From Pseudideonella sakaiensis (lineage in GTDB: Bacteria; Pseudomonadota; Gammaproteobacteria; Burkholderiales; Burkholderiaceae_C): a stretch of 64,000 bases of DNA. This document shows, in pieces, positions 19,048 to 27,878 of this stretch. The stretch is taken from positions 1 through 64,000 of the forward strand of contig NZ_BBYR01000038.1 of assembly GCF_001293525.1 (NCBI RefSeq). Direction: 5' to 3'. The first letter of the stretch is position 1. The number at the start of each line of letters is the position of its first letter. Both the position numbers and the translations under genes were made by a program. The notes under the pieces were generated by a model. That model did no database searches and was not told the DNA's origin. It saw nothing but the letters and a program-made list of their open reading frames with translations.

Positions 19048-19764
19048 TCAATCCAGCACGCGCACGGCGAGGACCTCGCCCTGCGCATCGACGAGCAGTT
19101 CGGCGCGCACCCGCTCGCCGGCGCGCGCCGGGTCGTAGGGCAGGCCGAGCAGGGCCAGGCGGTCACGCGGCAACTCGGTCGGCAGCAGCCAGGCGGTGCG
19201 GGCGGCGCCCTCGGCCGGCGCCCAGCGCTCGCTCGGGCCGAGCGGCAGGAAGGCGGTGCCGGGCCCGCGCGGGTCGTCCGGCCCGGCCGCTGCCGGGCCG
19301 CCGGGCGCGGCCGCACCGCTCACGAACGGCGGCCGCGGCGCATGCATCGCGAGGGCGGCGGCCAGCAGCACGGCGCCGGCCTTTCCCCAGGCGCCCCAGG
19401 CACCCCAGGCGCTCCACGCGCCCCAGGGGCCCCGGAAGCCGCGGCGCCGCAGCCCACCGGGGCCGCCGCCGGCCGCCGCCACAGATGCCGGCCCGACCCC
19501 GTCCGTCCGTCGGTCGGCCGCCCCGGGCGTGCCGGCGGGCCGCGCGGGGACGACCGGCGGTGCCGCGGGGACCGCCGCCTGCCACGCGGCCCGCACCGAG
19601 GCCTGCAGCGCGGGCGGCAGCGGCTGCGCCGCCAGGTGCTCGCGCAGGTCGCCGAGCACGGCGCCGAGGGTGCGCACCGGCGCGTCGTCCGCGGACGGGA
19701 GGGCGGCGCCCGGCCGGCGCTGCGCCCGGGCGACACCGCGCGGGCCGCTATCGGGACGGGTCAT
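19048..19764 (-). CDS. Putative membrane anti-sigma factor
   Basis: A 238-residue protein with its start overlapping the sigma factor stop by four bases (ATGA). The N-terminal 60 residues (TLGAVLGDLREHLAAQPLPPALQ) could be a short cytoplasmic sigma-binding segment. A tryptophan-rich repeat, GPWGAWSAWGAWGAWGK, precedes a membrane helix at about 127-142 (AGAVLLAAALAMHA). The C-terminal part outside the membrane ends in LPYDPARAGERVRAELLVDAQGEVLAVRVLD-type sequence, split here as a weakly conserved beta-rich region. No classic zinc-binding anti-sigma motif (HxxxCxxC) is present. The call rests on position and topology rather than homology. Confidence 0.55.
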   Translation of the reverse strand: MTRPDSGPRGVARAQRRPGAALPSADDAPVRTLGAVLGDLREHLAAQPLPPALQASVRAAWQAAVPAAPPVVPARPAGTPGAADRRTDGVGPASVAAAGGGPGGLRRRGFRGPWGAWSAWGAWGAWGKAGAVLLAAALAMHAPRPPFVSGAAAPGGPAAAGPDDPRGPGTAFLPLGPSERWAPAEGAARTAWLLPTELPRDRLALLGLPYDPARAGERVRAELLVDAQGEVLAVRVLD

Positions 19765-20375
19765 CCGAGGTCTCCCTGGCGGTCCGCGAGCCGCTCGGCG
19801 AGGCGGGCGCGGGCGCGGTGCAGCCGGGTCCGCAGGGTGTTCAGCGCGATGCCGGCGATGTCCGCGGCCTCCTGGTAGGGCCGTTCCTGCAGGTCGACCA
19901 GCACCACGGCCTCGCGCTGCGCCCACGGCAGTCCGCGCAGCGCGGCCCACAGCGCATCCACCGCCTGGTGACGCACCAGCAGGCCCTCGGGCGAGCCGGC
20001 CGGTGCCTGCGCCGCGCCGGCGGGCCCCGCGTCCTCGTCGGCGTCGTCGTCCGGCGGCGCGTCGGCGGGCACGCGCTGGCGCCACTGTGCCCGCAGCACG
20101 TGGCGCGCGATGCCGCAGAGGTAGGCGCCGAGCGGGCCGCGCGCCGGGTCGTAGCCGGCGGGGCGCGCCGCCAGCGCGACGAAGGCCTCCTGCGTCGCGT
20201 CGGCCGACCAGGCGGGGTTGCCGCACATCGCCAGCGCATAGCGGTAGACGGCGGCGGCCTCGCGCCGATACAGCCGGTCCAGCGCCTGCGCGTCTCCTCG
20301 GGCCAGCGCGGCGGCGAGCGCGGCGTCGTCGGGCTCGGCCGGTCGCGGGCGGTCGGTCCAGGGAGGAAAGCGCAT
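19761..20375 (-). CDS. ECF-type RNA polymerase sigma factor
   Basis: A 204-residue sigma-70 family protein with only regions 2 and 4. Region 2 includes LDRLYRREAAAVYRYALAMCG, and further on WSADATQEAFVAL. Region 4 includes LPWAQREAVVLVDLQERPYQEAADIAGIALNTLRTRLHRARARLAERL-type helix-turn-helix sequence, of which IAGIALNTLRTRLHRARARL is the diagnostic part. An acidic linker (about 105-125) separates them. The ATG at 20375 was chosen because it directly precedes family sequence; a longer open frame is GC-driven. It leads a three-gene operon with a membrane protein and a secreted protein, the normal arrangement for envelope-sensing ECF systems. Confidence 0.88.
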   Translation of the reverse strand: MRFPPWTDRPRPAEPDDAALAAALARGDAQALDRLYRREAAAVYRYALAMCGNPAWSADATQEAFVALAARPAGYDPARGPLGAYLCGIARHVLRAQWRQRVPADAPPDDDADEDAGPAGAAQAPAGSPEGLLVRHQAVDALWAALRGLPWAQREAVVLVDLQERPYQEAADIAGIALNTLRTRLHRARARLAERLADRQGDLG

Positions 20376-20625
20376 GGCGGCAACGGGGGCGGACCGGAGG
20401 ACCGCGGCGCCGTCGGACGGGCCGGGCGGGCGGATCGTGAAGAGCGGGCACATGCTCGTCTTGCGCCTGGCGCGCGGAAAGTTCCCGGCGACCGATCGCC
20501 GGTCCACGGGCACGACCTGCGGCCCGTGCGGCATGGGCGGGGGCATCGTCGATCGCGCCGGCCCGGCCGAGGGCCGGCGCGGACCGCACCGGGCCGCCGC
20601 GCGGCGCGCCGTGGCGCGCACCCGC

Positions 20626-20631
20626 TACCAT
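20626..20631 (+). promoter_or_regulatory. -10 box of a probable leaderless nudJ transcript
   Basis: TACCAT fits the TANNNT -10 pattern and ends six bases before the nudJ ATG. Transcription would start at or next to the start codon. No Shine-Dalgarno sequence is present. Confidence 0.45.
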
Positions 20632-20637
20632 GGCCCG

Positions 20638-21177
20638 ATGGACCGCCCGCCCCCCGCCACCGCCGCGCCCGAGCGCTGGCGCCCCAGCGTCACCGTGGCC
20701 GCGGTGATCGCGGAAACCGGCGACGACGGCACCCCGCGCTACCTGCTGGTCGAGGAGGAGACGCCGGAGGGCCTGCGGCTGAACAACCCCGCCGGCCACC
20801 TCGACCCCGGCGAAGGCCCGACCGAGGCCGTGGTGCGGGAGGCGCTGGAGGAAACCGCCCGGGCCTTCACGCCCGAGGCGGTGCTGGGCGTCTACCTGTC
20901 GCGCTTCCGGCGCCCGGCCCGCGGCGAGGACGTCACCTACCTGCGCATCGCCTACGCCGGCCGGGCCGGCCCGGCGGACCCGGCGCGCGCGCTGGACCGC
21001 GGCATCGTGCGCACGCTGTGGATGACGCTGGCCGAGGTGCGGGCGGCCGCCGGGCGGCTGCGCAGCCCGCTGGTGCTGCGCTGCCTGGAGGACCATGCCG
21101 CCGGCGTGCGGCACCCGCTGTCGCTGGTGCACGCGGACCCGAGCCTGGCGGACCCGGAGATCAAGCGGGGCGGCTGA
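20638..21177 (+). CDS. nudJ: NUDIX hydrolase, NudJ-like
   Basis: A 179-residue NUDIX protein. The Nudix box is GHLDPGEGPTEAVVREALEE, with the glutamates of REALEE as metal ligands. It also has the NudJ-like context RYLLVEEET and NNPAGHLDPGE. NudJ proteins hydrolyse nucleoside tri- and diphosphates and the HMP pyrophosphate thiamine precursor. In E. coli nudJ lies directly before mnmA. Here the same pair is kept, with ribB inserted between them on the other strand. The ATG at 20638 comes seven bases after a -10-like TACCAT, so the mRNA may be leaderless. The gene is divergent from the sigma factor gene. Confidence 0.85.
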   Translation: MDRPPPATAAPERWRPSVTVAAVIAETGDDGTPRYLLVEEETPEGLRLNNPAGHLDPGEGPTEAVVREALEETARAFTPEAVLGVYLSRFRRPARGEDVTYLRIAYAGRAGPADPARALDRGIVRTLWMTLAEVRAAAGRLRSPLVLRCLEDHAAGVRHPLSLVHADPSLADPEIKRGG

Positions 21178-21252
21178 GCGCGGACAGCGCGCGCGCACCC
21201 CCGCGACGCGCCGGGGGCGGCACGCCGCGGACACCCGGGCCGCGCGGGCCGC

Positions 21253-21942
21253 TCAGGCCGCGATCGACCAGGGCCCGGGCCCCTCGCCACGGGCGGCCTG
21301 GGCCGCCGCGGTCGCCCGCCGCCAGGCCACCAGTTCCTCGATCGTCAGCATCGGGTAGCCGTGGCGACGCGAGAAGGCCTGCAGCGCAGGTCCCCGCATC
21401 ATGCTGCCATCGGGATTCATCAGCTCGCAAAGCACCGCCGCCGGGCCGAGGCCGGCCAGCTCGGCCAGTTCGACCGCGCCCTCGGTGTGGCCGCGGCGCT
21501 CGAGCACGCCGCCCGGGACCGCGCGCAGCGGGAAGACGTGTCCGGGGCGGACCAGGTCCTCGGCGCGCGCCCCGGGCGCGATCGCGGCGCGCACCGTGGT
21601 CACGCGGTCGGCGGCGCTGACGCCGGTGCTGACGCCCTCGCGCGCCTCGATCGAGACGGTGAAGGCGGTGCCGTGGCGGCTGCCATTGCGCTCGACCATG
21701 GGCGGCAACTGCAGGCGCTGCAGGGCCTCGTCACGCAGGCACAGGCAGACGATGCCGGAGCACTCGCGGATCAGCGTGGCCATCATCGGCACGGTCAGGC
21801 GCTCGGCCGCGACGATGAGGTCGCCCTCGTTCTCGCGGTCCTCGTCGTCGACCAGCACGACGGCGCGGCCGAAGCGCAGCGCATCGACGGCGAAGCGCAG
21901 CCGGGGCGGCAGCGCGGGCCGGTGGGGGGTGGGATGGGACAT
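21253..21942 (-). CDS. ribB: 3,4-dihydroxy-2-butanone-4-phosphate synthase
   Basis: A 229-residue enzyme that makes dihydroxybutanone phosphate and formate from ribulose 5-phosphate for riboflavin synthesis. The acidic metal-binding loop is [11 protein letters not shown] (residues 32-42). Other family signatures are [27 protein letters not shown] and GHVFPL, with [16 protein letters not shown] near the end. It is a stand-alone ribB without the GTP cyclohydrolase II domain. The ATG at 21942 was chosen because family sequence starts after it and the FMN riboswitch lies about 114 bases upstream. Regulation by FMN is therefore strongly supported. Confidence 0.95.
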   Translation of the reverse strand: MSHPTPHRPALPPRLRFAVDALRFGRAVVLVDDEDRENEGDLIVAAERLTVPMMATLIRECSGIVCLCLRDEALQRLQLPPMVERNGSRHGTAFTVSIEAREGVSTGVSAADRVTTVRAAIAPGARAEDLVRPGHVFPLRAVPGGVLERRGHTEGAVELAELAGLGPAAVLCELMNPDGSMMRGPALQAFSRRHGYPMLTIEELVAWRRATAAAQAARGEGPGPWSIAA

Positions 21943-22055
21943 GTGGAATGGTTCCTCGTTCGCACGGCGAGCCGTGCACCAAGACATTCCAGGGCGCGCA
22001 GACACCTCGCCCGCCCGGCGCCCACGCAGGAGCGCCGCGGCAGGCGCGGGCGTGC

Positions 22056-22200
22056 ACATCTTCTTTCATCCGGACTGTGACCGTCGGCCCTGGCATTCGA
22101 CCAGGTCTGCTGACCCCGCCGCCGGGAGGCGACGGGCGCTCGCGGGCTCGCGGCTTGCGCCGCCTACCGCCGGTGGGGAATTCCACCCCGCCCTGAAGAC
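22056..22200 (-). ncRNA. FMN riboswitch (RFN element) controlling ribB
   Basis: On the minus strand the conserved RFN blocks appear in order. They are a 5' stem strand TCTTCAGGG, GGGGTGGAATTCCCCACCGG, CGGTAGG, AGCCCGCGAGCG, GGTCAGCAGACCTGGTCGAA, CCAGGGCCGACGGTCACAG, then TCCGGATGAAAGAAGATG. The outer TCTTC pairs with the final GAAGA to close helix P1. The element ends about 114 bases before the ribB ATG. Binding of FMN should reduce ribB expression. In betaproteobacteria this is usually by sequestering the ribosome site or by early termination. Confidence 0.96.
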
Positions 22201-22321
22201 GTGTGCCGGACGGATCCGGCGCCGCCATCCTACGCGCCCGGCGGCGCGGCCGCCCGTCGCGCCCGCGACAGCCCCACCGCGCGGACGGTCGGCCGCGGCG
22301 CACCCGCGCCGGGGCGCCTCC

Positions 22322-22327
22322 TAGAAT
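22322..22327 (+). promoter_or_regulatory. -10 box of a probable leaderless mnmA transcript
   Basis: TAGAAT, a near-consensus -10 hexamer, ends six bases before the mnmA ATG. The spacing implies transcription start at the start codon. No ribosome-binding sequence is visible. Confidence 0.5.
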
Positions 22328-22333
22328 CCGGGC

Positions 22334-23473
22334 ATGCAACCGCAGCGTGTCGTCGTCGGCCTGTCGGGCGGCGTCGACTCCGCCGTCAGCGCCTGGCTGC
22401 TCCAGCGCCAGGGCCACGAGGTGGTCGGCATCTTCATGAAGAACTGGGAGGACGACGACGACGATGCGCACTGCTCGTCGCGCCAGGACTTCCTCGACGC
22501 CGCGTCGGTGGCCGACGTGCTGGGCATCGAGATCGAGCACGTCAACTTCGCCGCCGACTACCGCGACCGCGTGTTCGCCGAGTTCCTGCGCGAGTACCAG
22601 GCCGGCCGCACGCCGAACCCGGACGTGCTGTGCAACGCCGAGATCAAGTTCAAGGCCTTCCTCGACCACGCGATGCGCCTCGGCGCCGACCGCATCGCCA
22701 CCGGCCACTACGCCCGCGTGCGCTGGAACCCGGCCGCCGCCGGCGGCGCGGGGCGCCACGAGCTGCTGAAGGGCCTCGACCCGCTGAAGGACCAGAGCTA
22801 CTTCCTGCACCGGCTGAACCAGGCGCAGCTGGCGCGCACCCTGTTCCCGGTCGGGGAGCTGCCGAAGACCGAGGTGCGGCGACTGGCGGAGGAGATCCGG
22901 CTGCCGAACGCGCGCAAGAAGGACTCCACCGGCATCTGCTTCATCGGCGAGCGGCCGTTCCGCGCCTTCCTGAACCGCTACCTGGCGAACGCGCCGGGAC
23001 CGATGGTGGACGACCACGACCGGGTGGTCGGCGAGCACGTCGGCCTGAGCTTCTACACGCTCGGGCAGCGCAAGGGCATCGGGCTCGGCGGGCTGAAGGC
23101 GCCCGGCAGCGCCCGCGGCAGCACCGAGCACGCGCCCTGGTTCGTCGCGCGCAAGGACCTCGAGCGCAACCGCCTCGTGGTGGTGCAGGGCCACGACCAC
23201 CCCTGGCTGCAGTCGCGCGCCCTGGTGGCCGACGACGCCAGCTGGGTCGCCGGCGCGCCGCCGACGACCGGCCCGGACGCAGCGGCCGCGCTGGGCGCGA
23301 AGACGCGCTACCGGCAGGCCGACGCCGCGGCCCGCTTCGTGCCCGGCGGCCCGCAGGCCTTCCGGCTCGCGTTCGACGCGCCGCAGTGGGCGGTCACGCC
23401 GGGGCAGTCGGCGGTGCTGTACGACGGCGAGGTCTGCCTCGGCGGTGGCGTGATCGCCGGCGCGGAGGCCTGA
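22334..23473 (+). CDS. mnmA: tRNA-specific 2-thiouridylase
   Basis: A 379-residue enzyme that thiolates U34 of Lys, Glu and Gln tRNAs, using ATP and sulfur relayed from IscS through TusE-type carriers. The PP-loop LSGGVDSA lies at residues 10-17. The catalytic cysteines are C100 ([12 protein letters not shown]) and C202 ([12 protein letters not shown]). TGHYARV, KDQSYFL and [12 protein letters not shown] are also diagnostic. The length matches the family. Its nearest co-directional neighbour upstream is nudJ, the same partner as in E. coli. The start is preceded by TAGAAT and lacks a Shine-Dalgarno sequence. Confidence 0.97.
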   Translation: MQPQRVVVGLSGGVDSAVSAWLLQRQGHEVVGIFMKNWEDDDDDAHCSSRQDFLDAASVADVLGIEIEHVNFAADYRDRVFAEFLREYQAGRTPNPDVLCNAEIKFKAFLDHAMRLGADRIATGHYARVRWNPAAAGGAGRHELLKGLDPLKDQSYFLHRLNQAQLARTLFPVGELPKTEVRRLAEEIRLPNARKKDSTGICFIGERPFRAFLNRYLANAPGPMVDDHDRVVGEHVGLSFYTLGQRKGIGLGGLKAPGSARGSTEHAPWFVARKDLERNRLVVVQGHDHPWLQSRALVADDASWVAGAPPTTGPDAAAALGAKTRYRQADAAARFVPGGPQAFRLAFDAPQWAVTPGQSAVLYDGEVCLGGGVIAGAEA

Positions 23474-23666
23474 ACCGGCCGCCCGGCGCCCGGGAAGCAC
23501 AGGTTCCATCGCGCTTTTCGGGCCGGCGCGCCGGGCGCCCTTGCCGGACAATTCGGCCGCGTCCGCCGCCGGACCCGCCGCCGGGCCGCCCCCTGTCAAG
23601 TCGGCGGGCGGGACGCCGATAACCCGCAGAGTGCCCTGTTCCCGCCACACTGCCCGCCGACCCGCC

Positions 23667-24287
23667 ATGACCGCCTCGCCGCTCCGCCCCCTCGCCGCCC
23701 TGTGTTTTTCGGCAGGCCTGGCGGCGTCCGCGACTGCGGCCGGCGTCAAGGTCAGCGTCACCGACGCGGCCGGCAAGCCGGCGCCGGACGCGGTGGTGCT
23801 GCTGGAACCGGCGGCCGGCAAGCCGGCGGTGCGGCCGATGGAGCCGGTCGATGTCTCGCAGGCCAAGCGCACCTTCAACCCGCGGGTGTCGGTGATCACC
23901 GTCGGCACCCCGGTCAACTTCCCGAACTTCGACACCGTCCGGCACCACGTCTACTCGTTCTCGCCGGCGAAGGTGTTCGAGCTGAAGCTGTACTCCGGCG
24001 TGCCGGGCAAGCCGATCGTGTTCGACAAGCCGGGCGTGGTCATCCTCGGCTGCAACATCCACGACACCATGGCGGCCTGGATCCTGGTGGCCGAGACGCC
24101 GTGGCACGGCCTGGCCGGCGCCGACGGCGTGGCCACCGTGGCCGGCGTGCCGGCGGGCAGCTACCGCCTGCGGGTCTGGCACCCGGCGATGCCGGTCAAC
24201 ACCGAGGCGCCGGCGGTCAACGTGCAGGTCGGCGCCGCCGACCTGGCGCTGTCGAGCCGCCTGACGGTGAACGCGAGCAGCCCATGA
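23667..24287 (+). CDS. Periplasmic cupredoxin-like protein
   Basis: A 206-residue exported protein with a signal peptide (LAALCFSAGLAASATAA). Its plastocyanin-like core has a full set of possible copper ligands: H93/H94 (VRHHVYSF), C129, H132 and M135 (GCNIHDTMAAW). The C-terminal part (VPAGSYRLRVWHPAMP) resembles a carboxypeptidase-regulatory-like beta domain. Relatives are often labelled methylamine utilization protein, but no methylamine dehydrogenase genes are nearby and the function is not established. Its stop overlaps the start of the GGDEF-EAL gene, so the copper or redox state might feed into c-di-GMP signalling. Confidence 0.8.
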   Translation: MTASPLRPLAALCFSAGLAASATAAGVKVSVTDAAGKPAPDAVVLLEPAAGKPAVRPMEPVDVSQAKRTFNPRVSVITVGTPVNFPNFDTVRHHVYSFSPAKVFELKLYSGVPGKPIVFDKPGVVILGCNIHDTMAAWILVAETPWHGLAGADGVATVAGVPAGSYRLRVWHPAMPVNTEAPAVNVQVGAADLALSSRLTVNASSP

Positions 24288-26746
24288 CGCCCCTCGGGCA
24301 CCGCGTCACGGGCTGGTTCAACGCCTCGCTGGGCGCCCGCATCATCACGGTGGTGCTGGCGCTGCTGCTGCTGCTGCAGGTCACGAGCTTCGGCTTCATC
24401 CGCGCCACGCTGCAGGAGAACGAACTGCGCAAGCTGCCCGACCAGCTCGGCAAGGGCGATGCCGTGCTGCGCAGCCTGCTGAAGCAGCAGAGTGCGCAGC
24501 TGCAGGAGAGCGGCCGCACGCTGGTGTCCGACTGGGGCTTCCGCGAGGCGCTCAGCACCGCGGACAGCGAGACCATCGCATCGATGCTGGAGAACCACGT
24601 CGCGCGGCTCGGCGCCACCGAGGCCCTGCTGCTGGACGTGGACTTCAGCGTCAAGGTCCGCACCGGCAGCGCCGCCGACGCCTTCGTGCCGCTGCTGCCG
24701 GCCTTGCGCCAGCGTGCCGCCACCGCGCAGGACCGCGATGCCAGCCACGTGGTGCTGGTCGGCGACCAGCTGCACCACCTGGTGATGGTGCCGGTGCTCA
24801 AGCCGGTGCTGAGCGCCTGGGTGGTGATGGGCGTGCCGCTGCAGAAGCGGCTGATCGACGACATGCGGGAGCTGTCGGTGCCGCAGGTCACGCTGCTCAG
24901 CCGGGCCCATCCGCAGGCGCCGTGGCGGGTCGCGCTGAGCAGCCTGCCGACGGACAAGGCCGAGGCCCTGTCGCAGCAGACCTGGGAGCCGGACAACACG
25001 CGGCCCGGCGGGATGAGCGAGGTGCGTGCCTCGGGCGAGCGCCTGGGCGTGCGGCGCCACTGGCTGGCCGCGCCGTCGGAGGCGCCCGGCGGCCAAGGTT
25101 CGTCGGTGCTGGCGCTGCTGACCAGCTCCATCGACGACGCCGCCCGCGTGCCGACCGAGCTGCAGTGGGCCCTGCTGCTGATCACGCTGATCGGCTCGGC
25201 CGCCTTCGGCGTGGCCAGCATCCTCACCGCCCGCCGCGTCACCACGCCGCTGCACGACCTGGCCAGTGCCGCCGAGCGCCTCGGCGAGGGCGACCTGTCG
25301 ACGCCGGTGCCGGCGGTGGGCGGCACGCGCGAAGTCGCCGAGCTGGCCACCACCTTCGAGCGCATGCGCGTCAGCGTGGCCGACAAGCAGGCCGAGGTCG
25401 AGAAGCTGGCCTACTGGGATGCGCTCACCGGCCTGCCGAACCGCGTGCAGTTCGCCAATGCGGTGGGCGAGGCGATCGCCGAGGCCCAGGCCCAGGGCCA
25501 CGGCGTGGCCGTGCTGATGCTCGACCTGGACCGCTTCAAGCACGTCAACGACGTGCTCGGCTACCGCCTGGGCGACCTGCTGCTGACCTGCGTGGCCGAC
25601 CGGCTGAAGGGCCATGTCGTGCGCGGCAGCGACCTGGTCGCGCGCCTGTCCGGCGACGAGTTCGGCGTGCTGCTGCGCCGCGGCGACGCGGCGCTGGTGA
25701 AAGCCCTGAGCCAGCGCGTGCAGCGCGTGTTCGAGCAGCCGCTGGAGCTGGAAGAGCACACGGTGGACATGGGCGCCGGCATCGGCATGGCCTGCTGGCC
25801 GGAGCATGCGCTGGACACGGAACAGCTGCTCAGCCGCGCCGAGGTGGCGATGTACACGGCCAAGCGCCGCGCCGCCGGCCCGCTGCTGTACGACCCGTCG
25901 ATCGACGCGGCCAGCGCCCAGACGCTGTCACTGCTGAGCGAGCTGCGGCATGCGGTGGACCACGGCGAGCTGCGCCTGTTCCTGCAGCCCAAGCTGGCAC
26001 TGGCCAACGGCTCCGTGGTCGGTGCCGAAACCCTGGTGCGCTGGCAGCACCCGCTGCGCGGCATGGTGCCGCCGATGCAGTTCATCCCCTTCGCCGAGCA
26101 GACCGGCTTCATCCGCAACCTGACGGTCTGGATCTTCGAGGAGGCGGCCCGCCACTGGACGCGGCTGCAGTCGGAAGGCATCACGCTGACGCTGTCGGTC
26201 AACCTGTCGACCCGCGACCTGCTGGACCAGGAGCTGCCGCAGAAGTTCGCGCTGATGCTCGCGCGCCACTGCGTGCCGGCCACGGCCTTCTGCCTGGAGA
26301 TCACCGAGAGCGCGATCATGGACGACCCGCAGCGCGCGCTGCTGACGCTGGACCGGCTGCACGCGCAGGGCTTCTCGCTGTCGATCGACGACTTCGGCAC
26401 CGGCTACTCCTCGCTGGCCTACCTGAAGCGGCTGCCGGTGGACGAGCTGAAGATCGACAAGTCCTTCGTGATGGGCATGGAGAACGACCAGGACGACCGC
26501 AAGATCGTCCGCTCGACCATCGACCTGGCGCACAACCTGGGCCTGAGCGTGGTGGCCGAGGGCGTCGAGAACGCGCAGATCTGGGACCTGCTGCGCGAGC
26601 TGAACTGCGACCACGCCCAGGGCTACCACATGGGCCGCCCGATGCCGGCCAGCGACTTCCGCGCCTGGGCCGAGCAATGGGACGCCCGCCAGGCCGCGCT
26701 GCAGGCGCCCGGCACGCGCGGCGCGGCAGTGGCGACGCTGCACTGA
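24284..26746 (+). CDS. Membrane GGDEF-EAL protein (c-di-GMP turnover)
   Basis: An 820-residue inner-membrane protein. A helix lies at about 20-38, a periplasmic double-CACHE-like sensor at about 40-290, a second helix at about 295-315 and a HAMP domain to about 368. GGDEF follows (SGDEF at 456-460), then EAL (E582-T-L). The first GGDEF glycine is serine, a change tolerated in some active cyclases. The phosphodiesterase residues look complete: E582, NLS, EITES, DDFGTG, KIDKSF, EGVE and the Q of AQGY. It probably degrades c-di-GMP and may also make it. It overlaps the cupredoxin-like gene by four bases and may sense through it. Confidence 0.92.
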   Translation: MTPLGHRVTGWFNASLGARIITVVLALLLLLQVTSFGFIRATLQENELRKLPDQLGKGDAVLRSLLKQQSAQLQESGRTLVSDWGFREALSTADSETIASMLENHVARLGATEALLLDVDFSVKVRTGSAADAFVPLLPALRQRAATAQDRDASHVVLVGDQLHHLVMVPVLKPVLSAWVVMGVPLQKRLIDDMRELSVPQVTLLSRAHPQAPWRVALSSLPTDKAEALSQQTWEPDNTRPGGMSEVRASGERLGVRRHWLAAPSEAPGGQGSSVLALLTSSIDDAARVPTELQWALLLITLIGSAAFGVASILTARRVTTPLHDLASAAERLGEGDLSTPVPAVGGTREVAELATTFERMRVSVADKQAEVEKLAYWDALTGLPNRVQFANAVGEAIAEAQAQGHGVAVLMLDLDRFKHVNDVLGYRLGDLLLTCVADRLKGHVVRGSDLVARLSGDEFGVLLRRGDAALVKALSQRVQRVFEQPLELEEHTVDMGAGIGMACWPEHALDTEQLLSRAEVAMYTAKRRAAGPLLYDPSIDAASAQTLSLLSELRHAVDHGELRLFLQPKLALANGSVVGAETLVRWQHPLRGMVPPMQFIPFAEQTGFIRNLTVWIFEEAARHWTRLQSEGITLTLSVNLSTRDLLDQELPQKFALMLARHCVPATAFCLEITESAIMDDPQRALLTLDRLHAQGFSLSIDDFGTGYSSLAYLKRLPVDELKIDKSFVMGMENDQDDRKIVRSTIDLAHNLGLSVVAEGVENAQIWDLLRELNCDHAQGYHMGRPMPASDFRAWAEQWDARQAALQAPGTRGAAVATLH

Positions 26747-26803
26747 GACTGTCGCGCAAGCACCGCGGCCCGGGCGTGCGCCGATAGCCAAGGCGCGCCA
26801 CCT

Positions 26804-27817
26804 GTGTTCACAATCGTCGGCGTGGTCTCCCCGACACGCCCCCTGAAGAACGCCACGCTGCGACAGCTGGTGACCTTCCACACGCTGGCGCGGCTGGGCA
26901 GCGTGTCGCGCACGGCCGAGGAGCTGCACCTCACACAGCCGGCGGTGTCGCTGCAGCTGGGCATCCTGGAGGAAAGCGCCGGCACGCCGCTGCTCGCGCG
27001 CGGTGCCCGCGGCGTGCGCCTGACCGAGGCCGGCGTGGTGCTGGCCGGCTACGCGAGCCGCCTGCTGCAGGTCTGGAACGAGGCCAGCGAGGCGATGGCC
27101 GCGCAGTGCGGCCAGGTCGCCGGCACGCTGCGCGTGGGCGTGGTGACGACCGCCGAGTACCTGATGCCGCAGCTGGTGCTCGAGTTCACGCGCCAGCACC
27201 GGCAGGTCGGCGTGAAGCTGAGCGTCGGCAACCGGGCCGACATCGCCGCCCAGCTGGCGCAGCAGGAGATCGACCTCGCGATCATGGGGCGGCCGCCGGC
27301 CGAGCTGCGCGTCGACGCGGCGCCGTTCGCCCACCACCCGATGGCCTTCGTCGCGGCGCCGGACCACCCGCTGCTCGACAAGCCCGGCGCGACGCTGGCC
27401 GACGTCGCCGAAGTGCCGCTGCTGCTGCGCGAGCGCGGCTCCGGCACGCGGCTGGCCGTCGAGCAGCTGTTCAAGACCGCGGGCATCGAGATGCGGCTCG
27501 GCGCCGAGACCTCGAGCAACGAGGCGATCAAGCAGCTCTGCGCGGCCGGCTACGGCGTGGCCTTCATCTCGCTGCACGCCTGCGTGCTGGAACTGCAGGC
27601 CGGCCTGCTGGCCCAGTTGCCGCTGCCCGGCCACCCGATCGTGCGCGCGTGGTACGCGATCTCGCTGGCCGACCGCCCGCTGCCGGCCGCGGCCGCGGCC
27701 TTCGGCGTGTTCCTGCGCGAGCAGGGCCAGGCGCGGCTCGACGCCAAGCTGGCCGCCGACCGGGAGCGGATGGCGCCGATGACGCGCCGGCGCAGCCCGC
27801 GCGCTGCGCGCCCCTGA
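26804..27817 (+). CDS. LysR-family regulator, CbbR/QscR-like
   Basis: A 337-residue LysR-type regulator. The helix-turn-helix includes TLRQLVTFHTLARLGSVSRT and LTQPAVSLQLGILE. The effector domain contains SSNEAIKQLCAAGYGVAFIS, similar to CbbR proteins. QscR of Methylobacterium is a CbbR relative that activates serine-cycle genes, and this gene sits directly beside such a cluster, convergent with mclA. A QscR-like role is therefore a reasonable inference. The start is uncertain: GTG at 26804 is used, but GTG at 26822 follows a CACAAT hexamer and is also plausible. Signals it might sense include formyl-tetrahydrofolate, as for QscR. Confidence 0.82.
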   Translation: MFTIVGVVSPTRPLKNATLRQLVTFHTLARLGSVSRTAEELHLTQPAVSLQLGILEESAGTPLLARGARGVRLTEAGVVLAGYASRLLQVWNEASEAMAAQCGQVAGTLRVGVVTTAEYLMPQLVLEFTRQHRQVGVKLSVGNRADIAAQLAQQEIDLAIMGRPPAELRVDAAPFAHHPMAFVAAPDHPLLDKPGATLADVAEVPLLLRERGSGTRLAVEQLFKTAGIEMRLGAETSSNEAIKQLCAAGYGVAFISLHACVLELQAGLLAQLPLPGHPIVRAWYAISLADRPLPAAAAAFGVFLREQGQARLDAKLAADRERMAPMTRRRSPRAARP

Positions 27818-27878
27818 GGGCACGGCGCGCGCCCCCGCGCCACGGGGGCCGGGAGGCTTTCAGCGTCGGCAGGCGTTC

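Larger units (their letters stand above)
21943..22333. other. Intergenic region between divergent ribB and mnmA
   Basis: These 391 bases hold the FMN riboswitch (22056-22200) and its downstream expression platform toward ribB (21943-22055). The remaining part, 22201-22333, leads into mnmA on the plus strand. It has a -10-like TAGAAT directly before the mnmA start. No coding sequence is supported here. Confidence 0.75.

Noticed and set aside
20481-20485. GGAAC on the minus strand upstream of the ECF sigma gene as an autoregulated -35 box
   Set aside because: No matching -10 (CGTC-like) element occurs 16-17 bases downstream, so the match may be chance.
23667-24287. True methylamine-utilization (mau) gene
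   Set aside because: No methylamine dehydrogenase, amicyanin or mau accessory genes are nearby. The label only reflects the cupredoxin-like fold.
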